64,000 nt of DNA from Branchiostoma floridae (GCF_000003815.2 NC_049992.1:4662481-4726480), one strand, 5' to 3'; shown: positions 10,501-20,330, counted from the stretch's first letter. Notes: a model not told the origin generated them from the sequence alone. Numbers and translations are program-made.

Positions 10501-11879
10501 TTCTAGAAGTACCATTTCAAATCTTGTTATCTGCTATTATTCAAGGATTCTCATGCAAAAATGCAACCTTCAGTCAGAATTGGTAGAATTGAAAAAGTAA
10601 ATTTAAAGTATGATATCTTAGTGTTTGAAAGCATAACCTTCTACACTGTCCCTAAAGGTTAGCAAACACCTTTCTTGGATACTTTGGATTCAATATAATG
10701 TCCTTATTACACTTCCTCTATAAGGTTTGATACTGCTTGAGCTTCACAAGTATAATGCCCACTTTGGCTAAGTACTGTGACTGAAAAGTCCCCTGTGCCC
10801 CATAGGCCATAGCACGAGTGTTTCAGAGCCAACCTGCTGCCACTACTTTGTTGTTTTTTGATGTTCTAGCTATGCTTACCCTAAATCTGTGATCGGAAAG
10901 CTCCTAAGAAAGTTTTTATTTCCCCAGTCCACAGCACGAGTGTTTGAGAGCCAGAGTGTGAGTGAGCTGAAGGCTGAGATCACCTCCCTCAAGGGTCTAC
11001 TCCTCAGTAGGTAGGTCAACCTGCCATCACTACTTTGTTGTGCTTTGATTTTAGTAAGAAAGTAATGAGATATGCTTACCCTTAGCTAGAAAACTCTCTG
11101 TAGATCTTACTTTGACTAATATACCCTTTACATTACTATTATAATATTGAAATCATGAATATGTGTGTACCTCTTTTTATTTTTCATTGAAGATGCATAG
11201 TGTTCTATTACTACAAGACACCAGAGTACACTGCTTTGTCAGACCACCAGTTAGACATTGTACAGGGTATTATTTGACAAATGTTGACTTGCCAGCAAAA
11301 TAACAGACACACAATTCAACAACAACCAAAATGATTGTGAATCTGAAAGTTTACCTCTTCCAGAGCACAATGAATGTTGTCTAGGCAAGTTGCCTGTAAT
11401 GATGATGTTGGAAGTTTCCTTAAACACAAAGTTTATGTCTGGTTTTTATTCATTTTCTTCCTCTCAGACACCAGTTCCCTCCGACCCCTTCTCCCACTCC
11501 CATCATCCCCTCCTGGCAGATGGAGACCGTCGACTCTGCGTCGTCGACCAGCGGCAAGGCCGCCACGACTAGCAGCGAAGTCTCCCCGGCCGAACCCGCG
11601 CCTCCCGGCAAAGACGCAGACTCAAACATTGAGTCAGAATCTCTTGATGTTACTCAGAATGGGTTGTCAGCGGAAAAAAATGTGTCCACGTCCGAGAGTA
11701 GCGAAGACACAAGCTCGAGTATTGTTCACGTCAGCAACCCACTGGACGAGCTGTCTAGTGGGGAGGAGATGGAGGCCAAATGTCAGATGGAGGGTAAAGG
11801 TCAAGAGGAAGAGTCCACTGCAGAGGTTAGCCAGGGGGAGGAGGACAATCAGGAAAACACTGAAATGAAGCAGGTTTAG
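4556..11879 (+). CDS. PEX14: PEX14, peroxisomal membrane docking protein (9 coding exons)
   Basis: PEX14 is the peroxisomal membrane component that docks the cargo receptor PEX5 (and binds PEX13/PEX19) during matrix protein import. The nine exons join in frame: 4556-4594, 6379-6426, 6891-6975, 7624-7755, 8300-8394, 8965-9067, 10036-10112, 10928-11010 and 11468-11879. They give 1074 nt and 357 residues (human about 377). In order the protein has a short N-terminus, the PEX5/PEX19-binding helical domain (about 30-75, AVKFLQNPRVRQS and RRAFLQKKGLT), a proline-rich linker (about 78-101), a glycine-containing membrane segment (about 114-132), a coiled coil (about 134-220) ending in SLKGLLLSRHQFPPTPSPTP, and an acidic Ser/Glu-rich tail. 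It is head-to-head with the DFFA exon and convergent with CASZ1. Confidence 0.96.
5569..5783. mobile_element. MITE of the TACTGTAAATGCA family (PEX14 intron 1)
   Basis: The ends are inverted (ACAGTAATTGCATTTAAGTT on the left, TTTTTGCATTTACAGT on the right). Internal blocks such as GTAGCGGGAAAATGGAGT and CACTGTAATG are shared with copies at 43128, 47772 and 48302. TA at the outer edges would fit a Tc1/mariner-type MITE; the family assignment is an inference. Confidence 0.75.
5826..6300. mobile_element. foldback element in PEX14 intron 1
   Basis: The arms at about 5911-5953 and 6254-6290 are imperfect inverted copies (ATCTACACACAGTTTTTCCC against the complement of AAAAACTGCGTGTAGAT). Imperfect direct copies of ACAACTGCTC..CTAG flank the unit (about 5812 and 6299), which may be a target duplication. 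Its left end carries the GTGTAACGCAAACTC motif also seen near 2099 and 7005. Boundaries are approximate. Confidence 0.5.
6379..6426 (+). CDS. PEX14: PEX14 exon 2
   Basis: The exon is 48 nt, phase 0-0, between acceptor CAGCAG and donor GTATGT. It encodes GSPTEVPLNPEPRQQM, the variable linker before the helical domain; the vertebrate protein has a similar GSENVLPREP segment here. An inner GAG/GTACCC could give a 15-nt version, but GTATGT is the better donor. Confidence 0.8.
6891..6975 (+). CDS. PEX14: PEX14 exon 3, PEX5/PEX19-binding domain first half
   Basis: The exon is 85 nt (phase 0 to 1) and encodes IETAVKFLQNPRVRQS followed by AFTQRRAFLQKK. This is the highly conserved three-helix docking domain that binds WxxxF/Y motifs of PEX5. 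The acceptor is TTTCAG and the donor GTTGGT. Confidence 0.95.
7190..7294 (+). mobile_element. LINE/SINE 3' tail fragment
   Basis: The phrase GGGCTCCCTTGGAAATCAGT is followed by (TAAA)n at 7273-7293. The same layout occurs at 46790-46892 (GTCCCCTTGGAAATCATCTG then TAAATAAATAAA). This looks like the 3' end of one retroelement family. Confidence 0.55.
7381..7407. repeat. GT microsatellite
   Basis: A short (GT)n run interrupted by AT lies in PEX14 intron 3. Confidence 0.8.
7624..7755 (+). CDS. PEX14: PEX14 exon 4, end of docking domain and Pro-rich linker
   Basis: The exon is 132 nt (phase 1 to 1). It starts by completing a Gly codon and reads GLTNEEIQLAIEKSGTAADE, then a six-proline run and TQVVQS. 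GLTxEEI and SGTAADE are near-identical to the vertebrate protein. The donor is GTAAGT. Confidence 0.95.
8077..8176. other. assembly gap (100 N) in PEX14 intron 4
   Basis: The gap is exactly 100 N, so its size is probably nominal. It lies between exons 4 and 5; the flanking exons join in frame, so no coding exon need be missing. Confidence 0.98.
8300..8394 (+). CDS. PEX14: PEX14 exon 5, membrane segment
   Basis: The exon is 95 nt (phase 1 to 0), with acceptor TTTACAG and donor GTTTGT. It encodes SPWSKWRDMGAVIVLVGG followed by ALYGLYRLFQ, the hydrophobic glycine-containing segment by which PEX14 sits in the peroxisomal membrane. Its 3' 45 bp plus the donor are the first unit of a five-copy tandem array; reading past the first donor meets TAG at 8404-8406. 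Confidence 0.95.
8350..8624. repeat. five tandem 56-bp copies of the PEX14 exon 5 3' end and donor
   Basis: Units start at 8350, 8406, 8462, 8518 and 8574, with an exact 56-bp period and very few differences (for example A at 8467). Each unit contains 45 bp of exon 5 coding sequence plus GTTTGTATATA of the intron, so five identical splice donors lie in a row. Only the first keeps the frame, because TAG follows twelve bases after it. The reverse-strand open frames over this array are by-products of the repeat. Confidence 0.97.
8965..9067 (+). CDS. PEX14: PEX14 exon 6, coiled-coil start
   Basis: The exon is 103 nt (phase 0 to 1), with acceptor TTGCAG and donor GTCAGT. It reads AYLLPLWKSRDEERQRLERI then EAAVTELTASVNKT, matching the YLLPL...REDRKQLERMEA segment of vertebrate PEX14 at the start of the coiled coil. 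Confidence 0.95.
9632..9995. mobile_element. non-autonomous DNA transposon, CAGGGCTC...GAGCCCTG type
   Basis: The inverted ends are CAGGGCTCAAAATACC and GTATTTCGAGCCCTG. A 5-bp direct repeat ATGAC flanks the element immediately (9627-9631 and 9996-10000). The interior is rich in GTGCAGGT palindromes. A related element with its own 5-bp flank is at 13101-13424, and a truncated reverse-orientation copy is at 53276. It is probably hAT-like. Confidence 0.8.
10036..10112 (+). CDS. PEX14: PEX14 exon 7, coiled coil
   Basis: The exon is 77 nt (phase 1 to 0), with acceptor CTACAG and donor GTAAGG. It encodes GELQQTLTKQGDRVQEISME then LAAGK, the continuing heptad region involved in oligomerisation. 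Confidence 0.93.
10928..11010 (+). CDS. PEX14: PEX14 exon 8, conserved coiled-coil end
   Basis: The exon is 83 nt (phase 0 to 2), with acceptor CCCCAG and donor GTAGGT. It encodes STARVFESQSVSELKAEITS then LKGLLLS. The ESQ...ELK.EI.SLKGLLL pattern is a hallmark of animal PEX14. Confidence 0.95.
11468..11879 (+). CDS. PEX14: PEX14 exon 9, acidic C-terminal tail and stop
   Basis: The exon is 412 nt. It completes an Arg codon, reads HQFPPTPSPTPIIPSWQ (conserved), then about 115 residues rich in Ser, Glu and Thr, and ends TAG at 11877-11879. Acidic low-complexity tails are usual for PEX14. Confidence 0.93.
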
Positions 11880-13100
11880 TGTGTTGACAATATGCTGTAA
11901 TGAAGGGATGTCTGGTCCCACATTTCGATCATGTGTTGCAAAAATAATCACAGGGTTTGAAATACCACCTACATATGCAGGTAAAATTGGCATTGTGTAC
12001 TAGGTATTTCTGATGTCTACCTGCACCTAACCTGTATGGGATATATCTACTGTATGGCTATTCATTTGCTACTCAGATTTTTTACATCCTATGTAATGGT
12101 TAGAAGAAAGAATCAAAATGGTTTCAAAGTATGATTCTCTATGATTTACAGTTCAAAAAATTTGTCATGATTGAAACACTTACCAGAAGAAACCCCAATG
12201 TTAAATAATGTAGGAAGATCTGTCTAGTGCAGCTTTGATAACATAACTTAAATGTAACTGGACAAATATGACAAACAATTGTGACAAATAAGCAGGTCCT
12301 GTCATAATGTTGTAATCTGCTAGGGGGCACTGATAAACTGCATACCCACCTGAACATGCTGCTATGTTGGTTTCAATGAAAGAGCGACTTTCTTGACTAT
12401 TTTTATCTGATCAGATCATATCAATTCATTTCTTTGATTTGGTTCTGAGAATTTATCATACAATGAAGTTGTTTGTTTGGTAGCATTGGCTCCAAAATTT
12501 ATCATGTGTGAAGAATATTGAAGTGAACCCGTGTTACCAAACTGTCTCAATCGTTGATTTCTCCAATTATATTGGTAAGCAATTTAAAAAAAAAAAGAAG
12601 AACAAATTAACATTGTGTCGCCACGTCAAACACATTTTGACTACCCCAAACTGTTGATAATTTGATACATGCATATTGAAATCTGCCTGGATCATTGGAA
12701 TCTTATGACTAAAACATTATGTGGCTGTTGTGCAATTGTATACTTTTTGTATCTTTCAAACCTACACTCAAGAATGATACTTACATCATAAGTTACATGC
12801 AATGAAAAATGTACATCTGTGTTGAGAAAAACTTTGCTGAAAAGCCAATAAAGAAATTTGTACTCATATCGCCTAAATATTTTCTCCTGTCTATACAAGT
12901 GTATGTTACTGCAAATTGAATATTATACATGTAATATAGTTCTACCCCAGAGTCTGTCTCTATAATCTTTGCTAGGTTAAAAAGACTTTGGCCAAAGGAC
13001 ACGGATAATAGCCCTCAACTGTGCAACTCTGGTCATCTTGACTGTATTTTTGTTCACCCCACTATAATTTTCAATGTTATCAGCAGACAAATTATATAGT
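11880..13100. other. PEX14 3' UTR and flank
   Basis: The first AATAAA downstream of the stop is at 12847-12852, a candidate polyadenylation signal; another is near 13723. A decayed copy of the CAGGGCTC element family begins about 11952 (CAGGGTTTGAAATACCACCT). No coding signal is seen. Confidence 0.4.
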
Positions 13101-13424
13101 CAGGGCTCGAAATACTGGGTGCATGTGCACCCAAAATTGGAGCTGTGCACCCAATTATTTTCTGTGGGTGCACAGGGTGCACCCAAATATTTTCTTACAT
13201 TTATGTATGTAAAGATATCAAAGTATACTTAGTATACATCATGTTCTTGACACCTAAGTTTTCGAAAGATAATACAAATGTCTGTCATGGTCCTTGTTTA
13301 AGAATTTCATAGCTTGTAGCTAAGTTTTATGATTAGTTTATAACTTCAATTTAAGTTTATAACTCCAATATTTAAAGCTGGGTGCACCAGTGCACCTTAT
13401 CCTAAAAATGAATTTCGAGGCCTG
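13101..13424. mobile_element. non-autonomous DNA transposon, CAGGGCTC type
   Basis: The ends are CAGGGCTCGAAATACTGG and AATTTCGAGGCCTG. A direct repeat ATAGT sits at both edges (13096-13100 and 13425-13429). The interior repeats GGTGCACCCA palindromes, a variant of the interior of the 9632 copy. Confidence 0.8.
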
Positions 13425-14584
13425 ATAGTAGTCTAGCAACAATGAAGAAACACAATATGAGATGGAGGGTGCTTTCTTCAAAGATGTTTTATATTTTCTG
13501 AAGAAATAGCAGAGTATGACAAGTGTTGCCAGCTGTCTGTATGGCAACTTTACAACAAGAGTCTGATAATTACAGCAATAACTAAGAAACAAATAAGAAC
13601 ATTTGATTTCAAACAGAGACAAGTTATTCATTAAGATCTGTTAAAGCATTTCATTTTCCAGAGACTCAAGTCTTACCACTGTTCCTTTCTTTTTACTTCT
13701 ACCTTTAAATTGACAATTGTTACCAATAAAACGGCTGTACAGACTTCAAATTCAGTACGTTCACCATATTGTAACAAGCTTACTGTGTGCCACATTGTAA
13801 TACACAACAAAGGAAGGAAAATTACATAATTGCATGTACAATTTACTGTATTTCATTTCCCTATACATATACTACACAATACAGAAAACGGTGAAGTATC
13901 ATACATTTTACCCTGAATTTTATCTACGTTGACTCAAGGGGCTTTCATCAGCTAAAGCTCCATATCCGACCATTTTATTTCAGTAATAGAGACTCTAGCT
14001 TACAACAGCACTCAGTTTGTTTATCAATATAAAATTTGAACCGTGCCAAAAGTGCTGTAAATGCCTATCTACAGACTGTGAACAATCCTCGCCTATTTAA
14101 CTGAACTATATGTATATACCTGGTTAGTCTGTTGCCAAAAGGGACACCAAGATATCTGAGATCTTGGTAAAACTTGTGCTTGAGACAGAATATTATTAGT
14201 TGGGAGAAACTTCTAAAGAGATGACTTGTAGAAATACGTAATTAGTGTTCACAAAACATCCTTCAACACTGTACCGTTAATTTATCTAGGAGGGACTTTA
14301 GTACCACTTCTACATTTTGTTGGTGGTAGGCAGAGGTAGGACTTTTGGGGCAGTTTACAAATAGACCAGATCAAACAAGCATTGCCTGGTGGTCCGTACA
14401 CAAAGGTGGTCACAACTACAGGTCTGATTGCATACACATAGTATTACACACAAATTCAAGTTTTATGATTACAAATGACACTATTTCAAGAATAGTAGGG
14501 ACATACTCCCTCCGCATATACATGTACATAACACAAAGCATGTAAAAGTGATGGTTCGGTTTTTATCTGTTATCAGGTATATAA
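13425..14584. other. intergenic, no feature recognised
   Basis: AT-rich intergenic DNA. No ORF with recognisable similarity, no tandem array and no clear element ends were seen. Confidence 0.5.
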
Positions 14585-14700
14585 GGGGACCATGATATGA
14601 GGAATAGCACGACGTGAGGTTTCTCTTCACACGAGGGTCAACACGAAACGTGCCATTGCTCGCGTTCCGCTATCTTTGCACGCTCGCCCCAGGTAAAGGC
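14585..14700. mobile_element. element end related to the palindrome at 22.6-22.8 kb
   Basis: GAGGAATAGCACGACGTGAG, then AACACGAAACGTGCCATTGC and CGCTATCTTTGCACG, match the reverse complement of 22689-22800. It leads straight into the ~100-bp minisatellite, suggesting that the array is internal to or was captured by this element. Confidence 0.6.
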
Positions 14701-15520
14701 CCATTACGTGCGCTTCTTCAATTTTAGCGATGTTCGCACGTAGCCGTGGCCGGGCATTCACGGCTATATTTTCTCGCCCCGGATGAAGACAATCCAGCCC
14801 CATTACGTGCGTTTCTTCAATTTTAGTCGTGTTTGCACGGAGTTCTGGCCGGGGTAACACGGCTAATATGGCTTTATTTCCGCCCCGGCAGACTCGGCAC
14901 TCAATGCGGACCCATTACGTGCGGTTTCTTTTTTTTTTTTTTCAATTTTAGCGGTGTCTGCATGTAGCCATGCCAGGCAACACGGCTACTAGTATATTTT
15001 CCCCGACTCGGCACTCAATCCAGACCCCTTACGTGCGCTTCTTCAATTTTAGCGGTGTCTGCACGGAGCCAGGCCCAGCAACACGGTTATTTTCTCGCCC
15101 GCCCCGCCAGACTCGGCTCTCAAACCAGACCCATTACGTGCGCTTCTTCAATTTTAGCGGTGTTTGCACGGAGGCAGGCCCGGCAACACGGCTATTTTCC
15201 CGCCCGCCCCGCCAGACTCGGCTCTCAAACCAGACCCATTACGTGCGCTTCTTCAATTTTAGCGGTGTTTGCACGGAGGCAGGCCCGGCAACACGGCTTT
15301 ATTTTCCCGCCCCGCCAGACTCGGCTCTCAAACCAGACCCATTACGTGCGCTTCTTCAATTTTAGCGGTGTTTGCACGGAGGCAGGCCCGGCAACACGGC
15401 TATTTTCCCGCCCCGCCAGACTCGGCTCTCAAACCAGACCCATTACGTGCGCTTCTTCAATTTTAGCGGTGTTTGCACGGAGGCAGGCCCGGCAACACGG
15501 CTTTATTTTTCCCTCTCTGA
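14695..15520. repeat. minisatellite, ~100-115 bp unit, about 8 copies
   Basis: The core CATTACGTGCGCTTCTTCAA recurs (with small changes) at about 14702, 14800, 14912, 15027, 15129, 15237, 15338 and 15440. It is followed each time by TTTTAGCGGTGTTTGCACGG and a GC-rich GCCCGGCAACACGGCT / CCCGCCCCGCCAGACTCGGC segment. The first three units are more diverged than the last five, so homogenisation is polar. Open frames over this array in several frames are repeat artefacts. Confidence 0.95.
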
Positions 15521-15929
15521 GAGCGTGAAGACTCGGCACTCAATCTTGGGGGAAGTGAAAGTTGACTTGAAACTGACTATACCCAAGCTCCTGTATGGCT
15601 CGTATTTGACCAAGGAGGTTAAAATGCTTGATTTAACCAAGCATAGTGGACCAATATCCAAGCCATGGCGGAGAAGGCACGCCGGTAAATGTTATCATTG
15701 CGACGTGAAATCATAAACAAAGATCGACACCATTTTGTTTCCTTGTAGAATTATCGCACTTAACACATTTTCTTTCCGTTTATTATTATTTCACGTTTAT
15801 ATTCAGTATCTTGCCGGTACTCGATTCTGTTAGTGTATCGACATTGTAGTCAAAGATTTTGTAGCATGTAATCTTGTTTAAAACTGCTTGTAAGGACTCT
15901 CCGTAGTGCCCAGGGTGTTTCATTTCTGA

Positions 15930-16345
15930 TAAAATATCTCATAATTTACTTCATACAGTTAAATATCGGTAGATAAACTGTTGTTTGTGGAACTTGATAC
16001 GAAAAGTAACGCTTTTGTAGCTATATATCCAGATATTTTCAAAGTACATATTATTTTCCCACAACACGCAAAATTGATTGATGATCTCTCTTTGTCACGA
16101 GCCCGAGGCATGATCAAAGGCTGCCGCGGGCTGCGCGGGAAAACTTGAATGCAGCGAACTTGTTCAACTAGAAATTCTCACGCTTACGGTGCACGAAATC
16201 AAAATATGTGGGGCTTATATCTGATCTCACTCAACAATCGGAGACGAATTCAGCGCTCAACGCACATGTTACAAGCTAATTCTTTCTGGATACAGCGTTT
16301 TTGGTCCGGCGATTGAAATGGGCTACGAATTCGAAGGTTTGTTGT
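15930..16345 (+). repeat. diverged segmental duplication, copy 1
   Basis: Shared blocks with 17355-17800, in the same order, include GTAGATAAACTGTTGTTTG, ATCCAGATATTTTCAAA, the AGCCCGAGGC...CCGCGGGCTG.GCGGGAAA segment and GGCGATTGAAATGG. This copy is broken by stops in the frame that is open in copy 2. Confidence 0.85.
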
Positions 16346-16885
16346 GTGGTTCACTTCTGTAAACAAAGGTGACGCCATGTAAATAATGAATTTTATTACA
16401 AATGGCTTTGATATGTGCGATTGTTACAACTCCTAGGTAATTACAGCTTAGTACATGTACTGCGTATATTATGGTTCATCAACACATTTCGATCTCAAAT
16501 AAAATCTTCATTCACAGATCTTCATTAAAAAACGCCGCCATTTCTGCTGACTGCAAGTGTACTGTGCTGTCGCAGTTTTCCCCGAGTTTACCTGAATTGT
16601 TCTGCCAGACTTGTGCGTACCGTACCGTATTACAGTACTAGCATTTACTATACAGTGTTTTCGATATCGTAAATCCTTTTAATTGAGGCGCACATGTGTG
16701 TTAAAATGTAGACCCTAAGTATGAAATTGTAAACATGATTACGATCGTAAAGCTGTTATTAAAGTCCAAGAATAAAACTGAAGTACATGTTTGCATTATT
16801 GGGCAAGCGACATTTATCGTGTAGTACGGAGATGTCTTGTTTACAATCGGTAATCCTGGAGTATTTTGTGACGCTTCTTCTCGGT

Positions 16886-17215
16886 TAACCTGGAATCCAG
16901 TCTACTACTGGCTCGGCCTACCGTAGTTAGTTTAGGCTCTCTACGGGGCCAGTGTAGCTTTCAGCCGCCGGGGTAATCATTCACACCCGGTAGGATTTTC
17001 ACGCGGTTAGACCCAGTGGGAGTTGATTGCCGGCCAGCAGTTTTTTTATTCATTTTAATTAAGCTATTAATTAACTCCCATTGGGCAAAATCCTACCGGG
17101 GAAAATGCTACCGGGTGTGAATGATTATACTGGCGGCTTAGAGCTGCACTGACCCCGTAGAGAGTCTACACTAACTACGGTAGGCCGAGCCACAACTTGA
17201 CTGGATTCCAGGTTA
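16886..17215. mobile_element. 330-bp foldback transposon with 9-bp target duplication
   Basis: The arms run nearly the whole length: the left end TAACCTGGAATCCAGTC is matched by the complement at 17199-17215, with further shared blocks such as GGCTCGGCCTACCGTAGTTA and AATCATTCACACCCGGTAG. A perfect 9-bp direct repeat CTTCTCGGT flanks it (16877-16885 and 17216-17224). A 9-bp target duplication with long inverted arms suggests a Mutator-like or foldback element; the family is an inference. It inserted upstream of copy 2 of the segmental duplication. Confidence 0.92.
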
Positions 17216-17239
17216 CTTCTCGGTGTACGTCGCCGGCAA

Positions 17240-17851
17240 ATGGCGTGCTTTGGTGTGCTCGCGAGATATCATGATTTTCTTCGTCAATGTTCAGTGACCA
17301 GCTTCGTTTTTGCTTACAAGGAGGAAAGACGACTCAAAGTCGGAAAGAGTAATGAAACACAATTTCTGATAAAGCATCTCTTTATTGACTTTATCCCGTT
17401 AAACTCAGTAGATAAACTGTTGTTTGCGAAACTTGACAAGGAAAGTCACGTTTTGTGGCTATATATGTCAGTGTTAGTTTATCCAGATATTTTCAAACTA
17501 CAAATAATTTTTCCACAACATGCGAGAATGGTCCTTCCCAGACACCATGGCGCCACCGCTTTGTCGCGAGCCCGAGGCGGCATGACCAAAGGCGGCCGCG
17601 GGCTGTGCGGGAAACTTGAATGTAGCAGACTTCTCACGGTTACGGTGCACGAAATAACACTAACAGAATATGTGGGGCTTGTATCTAATCTCATTCAGCA
17701 ATCGCAGACGAATTCAGCGATAAACACATGTTACAAGGTAATTCTTACTGGATATAACGTTTTTGGTTCGGCGATTGAAATGGACTACGAAGTTTTATTA
17801 GAAGGAAAAGTCTGGGAAGTGTGGTTTGATCAAACGGCTGGATTCCTCTGA
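17240..17851 (+). CDS. 203-codon ORF in duplicated DNA (hypothetical)
   Basis: An uninterrupted ATG-initiated frame runs through copy 2 of the duplication; the equivalent frame in copy 1 (15930-16345) has stops. The composition is mixed and I recognise no domain; the middle (ALSRARGGMTKGGRGLCGK) comes from the GC-rich block. It is more likely a chance or decayed element ORF than a gene. Confidence 0.15.
   Translation: MACFGVLARYHDFLRQCSVTSFVFAYKEERRLKVGKSNETQFLIKHLFIDFIPLNSVDKLLFAKLDKESHVLWLYMSVLVYPDIFKLQIIFPQHARMVLPRHHGATALSRARGGMTKGGRGLCGKLECSRLLTVTVHEITLTEYVGLVSNLIQQSQTNSAINTCYKVILTGYNVFGSAIEMDYEVLLEGKVWEVWFDQTAGFL
17355..17800 (+). repeat. diverged segmental duplication, copy 2
   Basis: Partner of 15930-16345. 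This copy has extra sequence around 17530-17560 (TCCTTCCCAGACACCATGGC) and a longer interval before ATCCAGATATTTTC. The foldback element 16886-17215 lies between the copies. Confidence 0.85.
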
Positions 17852-19845
17852 CAAATTAAATCTACGCTCAGCTATATATAGTGTTATTTCATTTCAACCT
17901 ACATGTAAAACCCTACCGTTTTTTAAGGTGTTGTCAACTACCTTTGAGATGGATAATGAGTTTCTGTTTGTTTTCTCTCCAATACGCAGGTACAATATAT
18001 CGAAGCTCAGTGGTTTGAAGTGTCGGAGCAGGAGGTTAATTACAAGTATAGCCTCCTTGGTCGAAGGAAGAACAGTCTGCCAGCAGTTGTGTTGTTCTGA
18101 AGTGTGTGCATGTATCTGTGTGTGTCGTTCAGTTCTATATATATGTGTGTGTGTGTGTGTGTGTCGTTCAGTTCTGTTGACGATATTTTGTTAATCCTAA
18201 CACTACGTTCGTTTATCCTAACCTTCTGGTTTCAACTAAGTAAGACGCATTTTGTATATAGAGTAGTTTATACAATATATTATATACAGTAACAATATTG
18301 AATAGACTTTTATAGTATATAGATTGTAATATCGCTCCTTCACAAGAACAAGAATGCCTGAAGCTTGTGTATAATAATTGCCAAATACTTCCAAATAAAT
18401 TCAAATACTGCTATTCGAAATAAGTTTTTTTACTAGAAATGTCAAATCCCAATACCACTGTCCCTGTAGAATTAGCCCTTTATGCAACAAAACAACATCT
18501 GGTGTTCGGATTGACGAACTAATGTCTAATCAGCAAATCAATCTCGCTAACTGGTGACAACGTGGATGGTGTTTTTTATGGCAAACTCGGGGGGGGGGGT
18601 GGTAAATGTTGGTTTCTTGTATTTTACCACGAAACAGACAAAAGCCAAAGATTGTAATACACATCTGTGTCTAGAATGTCACGTCCAGGACTCTGGTGCA
18701 CACTCTATTGTTCACAACTCGCTGTGACTTGAATGTCCAAAATGTCCTGCAACACATCAGCGCTAACGTTTGTTAAAGCCGACAGTACAGTCTGACCGTC
18801 GAGTCGTGAAATACACTACACTATAGACGTCTTCATTCATTCATCATTATCACCTATCAACTTACCTTTTGTTATATGTAAGTAAGTCGGTGTGAACTGT
18901 CGGAACAAGTCGGAGCAAGGAGGTTAAAAAAACAACCTCCTTGGTCGGAGGAAGAGTTTCTCACGCCGTTTTACTTGTATGTTGATCTCTTTCAACTTCT
19001 TGTTCTGACGAAAAATTTCTGTTCTGGTTTGCATGAAGATTGAAACTTACCTTCTATTAACTGTGTTCAGAACAACAGTTTTACCAAGGAGCTTGGTTTT
19101 ACTAACACAAGTTGCGTCTTGACTTATTACCCTACAATAAATGACATTTGAGGAACAAGAAGAAAAACGAAAAGTCTTTTCTTGCAAATTAATGGTTGAT
19201 TCTTTCCGTTTTCCACCTTCGAATAAGGAGATTCAAACTGTTTTTCTTTAAAATTTGGACCTTTGTTACCCCTTCATTTAATTTGGTGGTAGGAACCTTA
19301 TAATAATTCCTTTCACATTGTTTTCCTTACTAACGATTACATTGGATCCATTCCAAAATATACGACGTACGGAATAAACAAGATACGGTAAATTACTAGT
19401 ATAAAGATAAGCGCCCAAAGAAAAAACAACCATCCATGAAAGCTGCTTGTCAGTATAACAATAGAACAGCTTTACTTGGAAACAACAGCTTGAAACAAAA
19501 ACAATGGGAAAATTACCTTGGGTAGATTTGTGTTGAGTTTGTGTTCAAGAAAAGCTCTTTGGTTCAAAATGACATTTTTTTAAAAGAATTTGTTTTCATT
19601 TCTTGTTTATTAAAAGTTATTTGTGTTGGCGCTGGCTCTTTGCGTAAATTAACATTACTTCTAGTACGTATTACATGTACATGTATTTCTGACACGTCTA
19701 AAAACTGTTCTAGGCTGTTTTTTTATTAACAACACCTGTGCATATACTAGTACATGTACAGTACGTCACGACATACTAGTGTCGTTACTTTTGAAGCATC
19801 AAAGGTAAGTGTATACCATGGTCATAATTCGTCAGCAACTACTTC
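17852..19845. other. intergenic, microsatellite and small hairpins
   Basis: A (GT)n run at about 18143-18164 and small inverted motifs built on AAGGAGGTT/AACCTCCTTGG (18030-18062 and 18917-18946; a related one at 15612) are the only structures seen. No gene is supported. Confidence 0.5.
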
Positions 19846-19861
19846 CAGCCGGGCCGCTATT

Positions 19862-20330
19862 TCAAACGTCGGAAACACGGTACGTTGATAATCTAATATA
19901 TAGAAATTTACAAGTAAACTGATACATTTGAAATGAGACATGGAAAGCAAATGGATCATGAATGTAAAGTCCTTTCCAAATTCTCTGATCGTGTCTCCAC
20001 CGACAGGAGCAAGTTGGAAATAGAACACATCGTACTTCATTCAAATCAGCCAGATAGACATTGATTTGCATGCCATGGAGAACGTTGCCGATGCAAATAC
20101 TTAATACATTATACAATGGTGTTCATCACTCGTCGGCAACACGGTACGTTGATGATTTAATAGAAATTCATAAGTAAATTGATACAAATTTGAAAATTGA
20201 GACATGTTTGAAAACAAATGGATCATGAATGTTTTAAGTCCTTTCCGAATTCTCCGATCGTTTCTCCCCCGACATGAACATGTCGGAGATAGAACGCATC
20301 GTACGGAGTTCATTCAAAAGACATGCGTAT
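19862..20330. repeat. two tandem diverged copies, offset about 264 bp
   Basis: AACACGGTACGTTGAT occurs at 19874 and 20138. Both copies continue with TAGAAATT..AAGTAAA.TGATACA, AAATGGATCATGAATGT, AAGTCCTTTCC.AATTCTC and ATAGAAC.CATCGTAC. The copies are roughly 19862-20090 and 20128-20330. The minus-strand ORFs here are repeat-derived. Confidence 0.9.

Noticed and set aside
11374-11868. 164-codon ORF over PEX14 exon 9
   Set aside because: A frame shadow of the PEX14 C-terminal exon; the spliced PEX14 frame ends at 11879 instead.
14970-15716. overlapping plus-strand ORFs with repeated VRFFNFSGVCTE and similar peptides
   Set aside because: They are the minisatellite read in different frames; no gene context.
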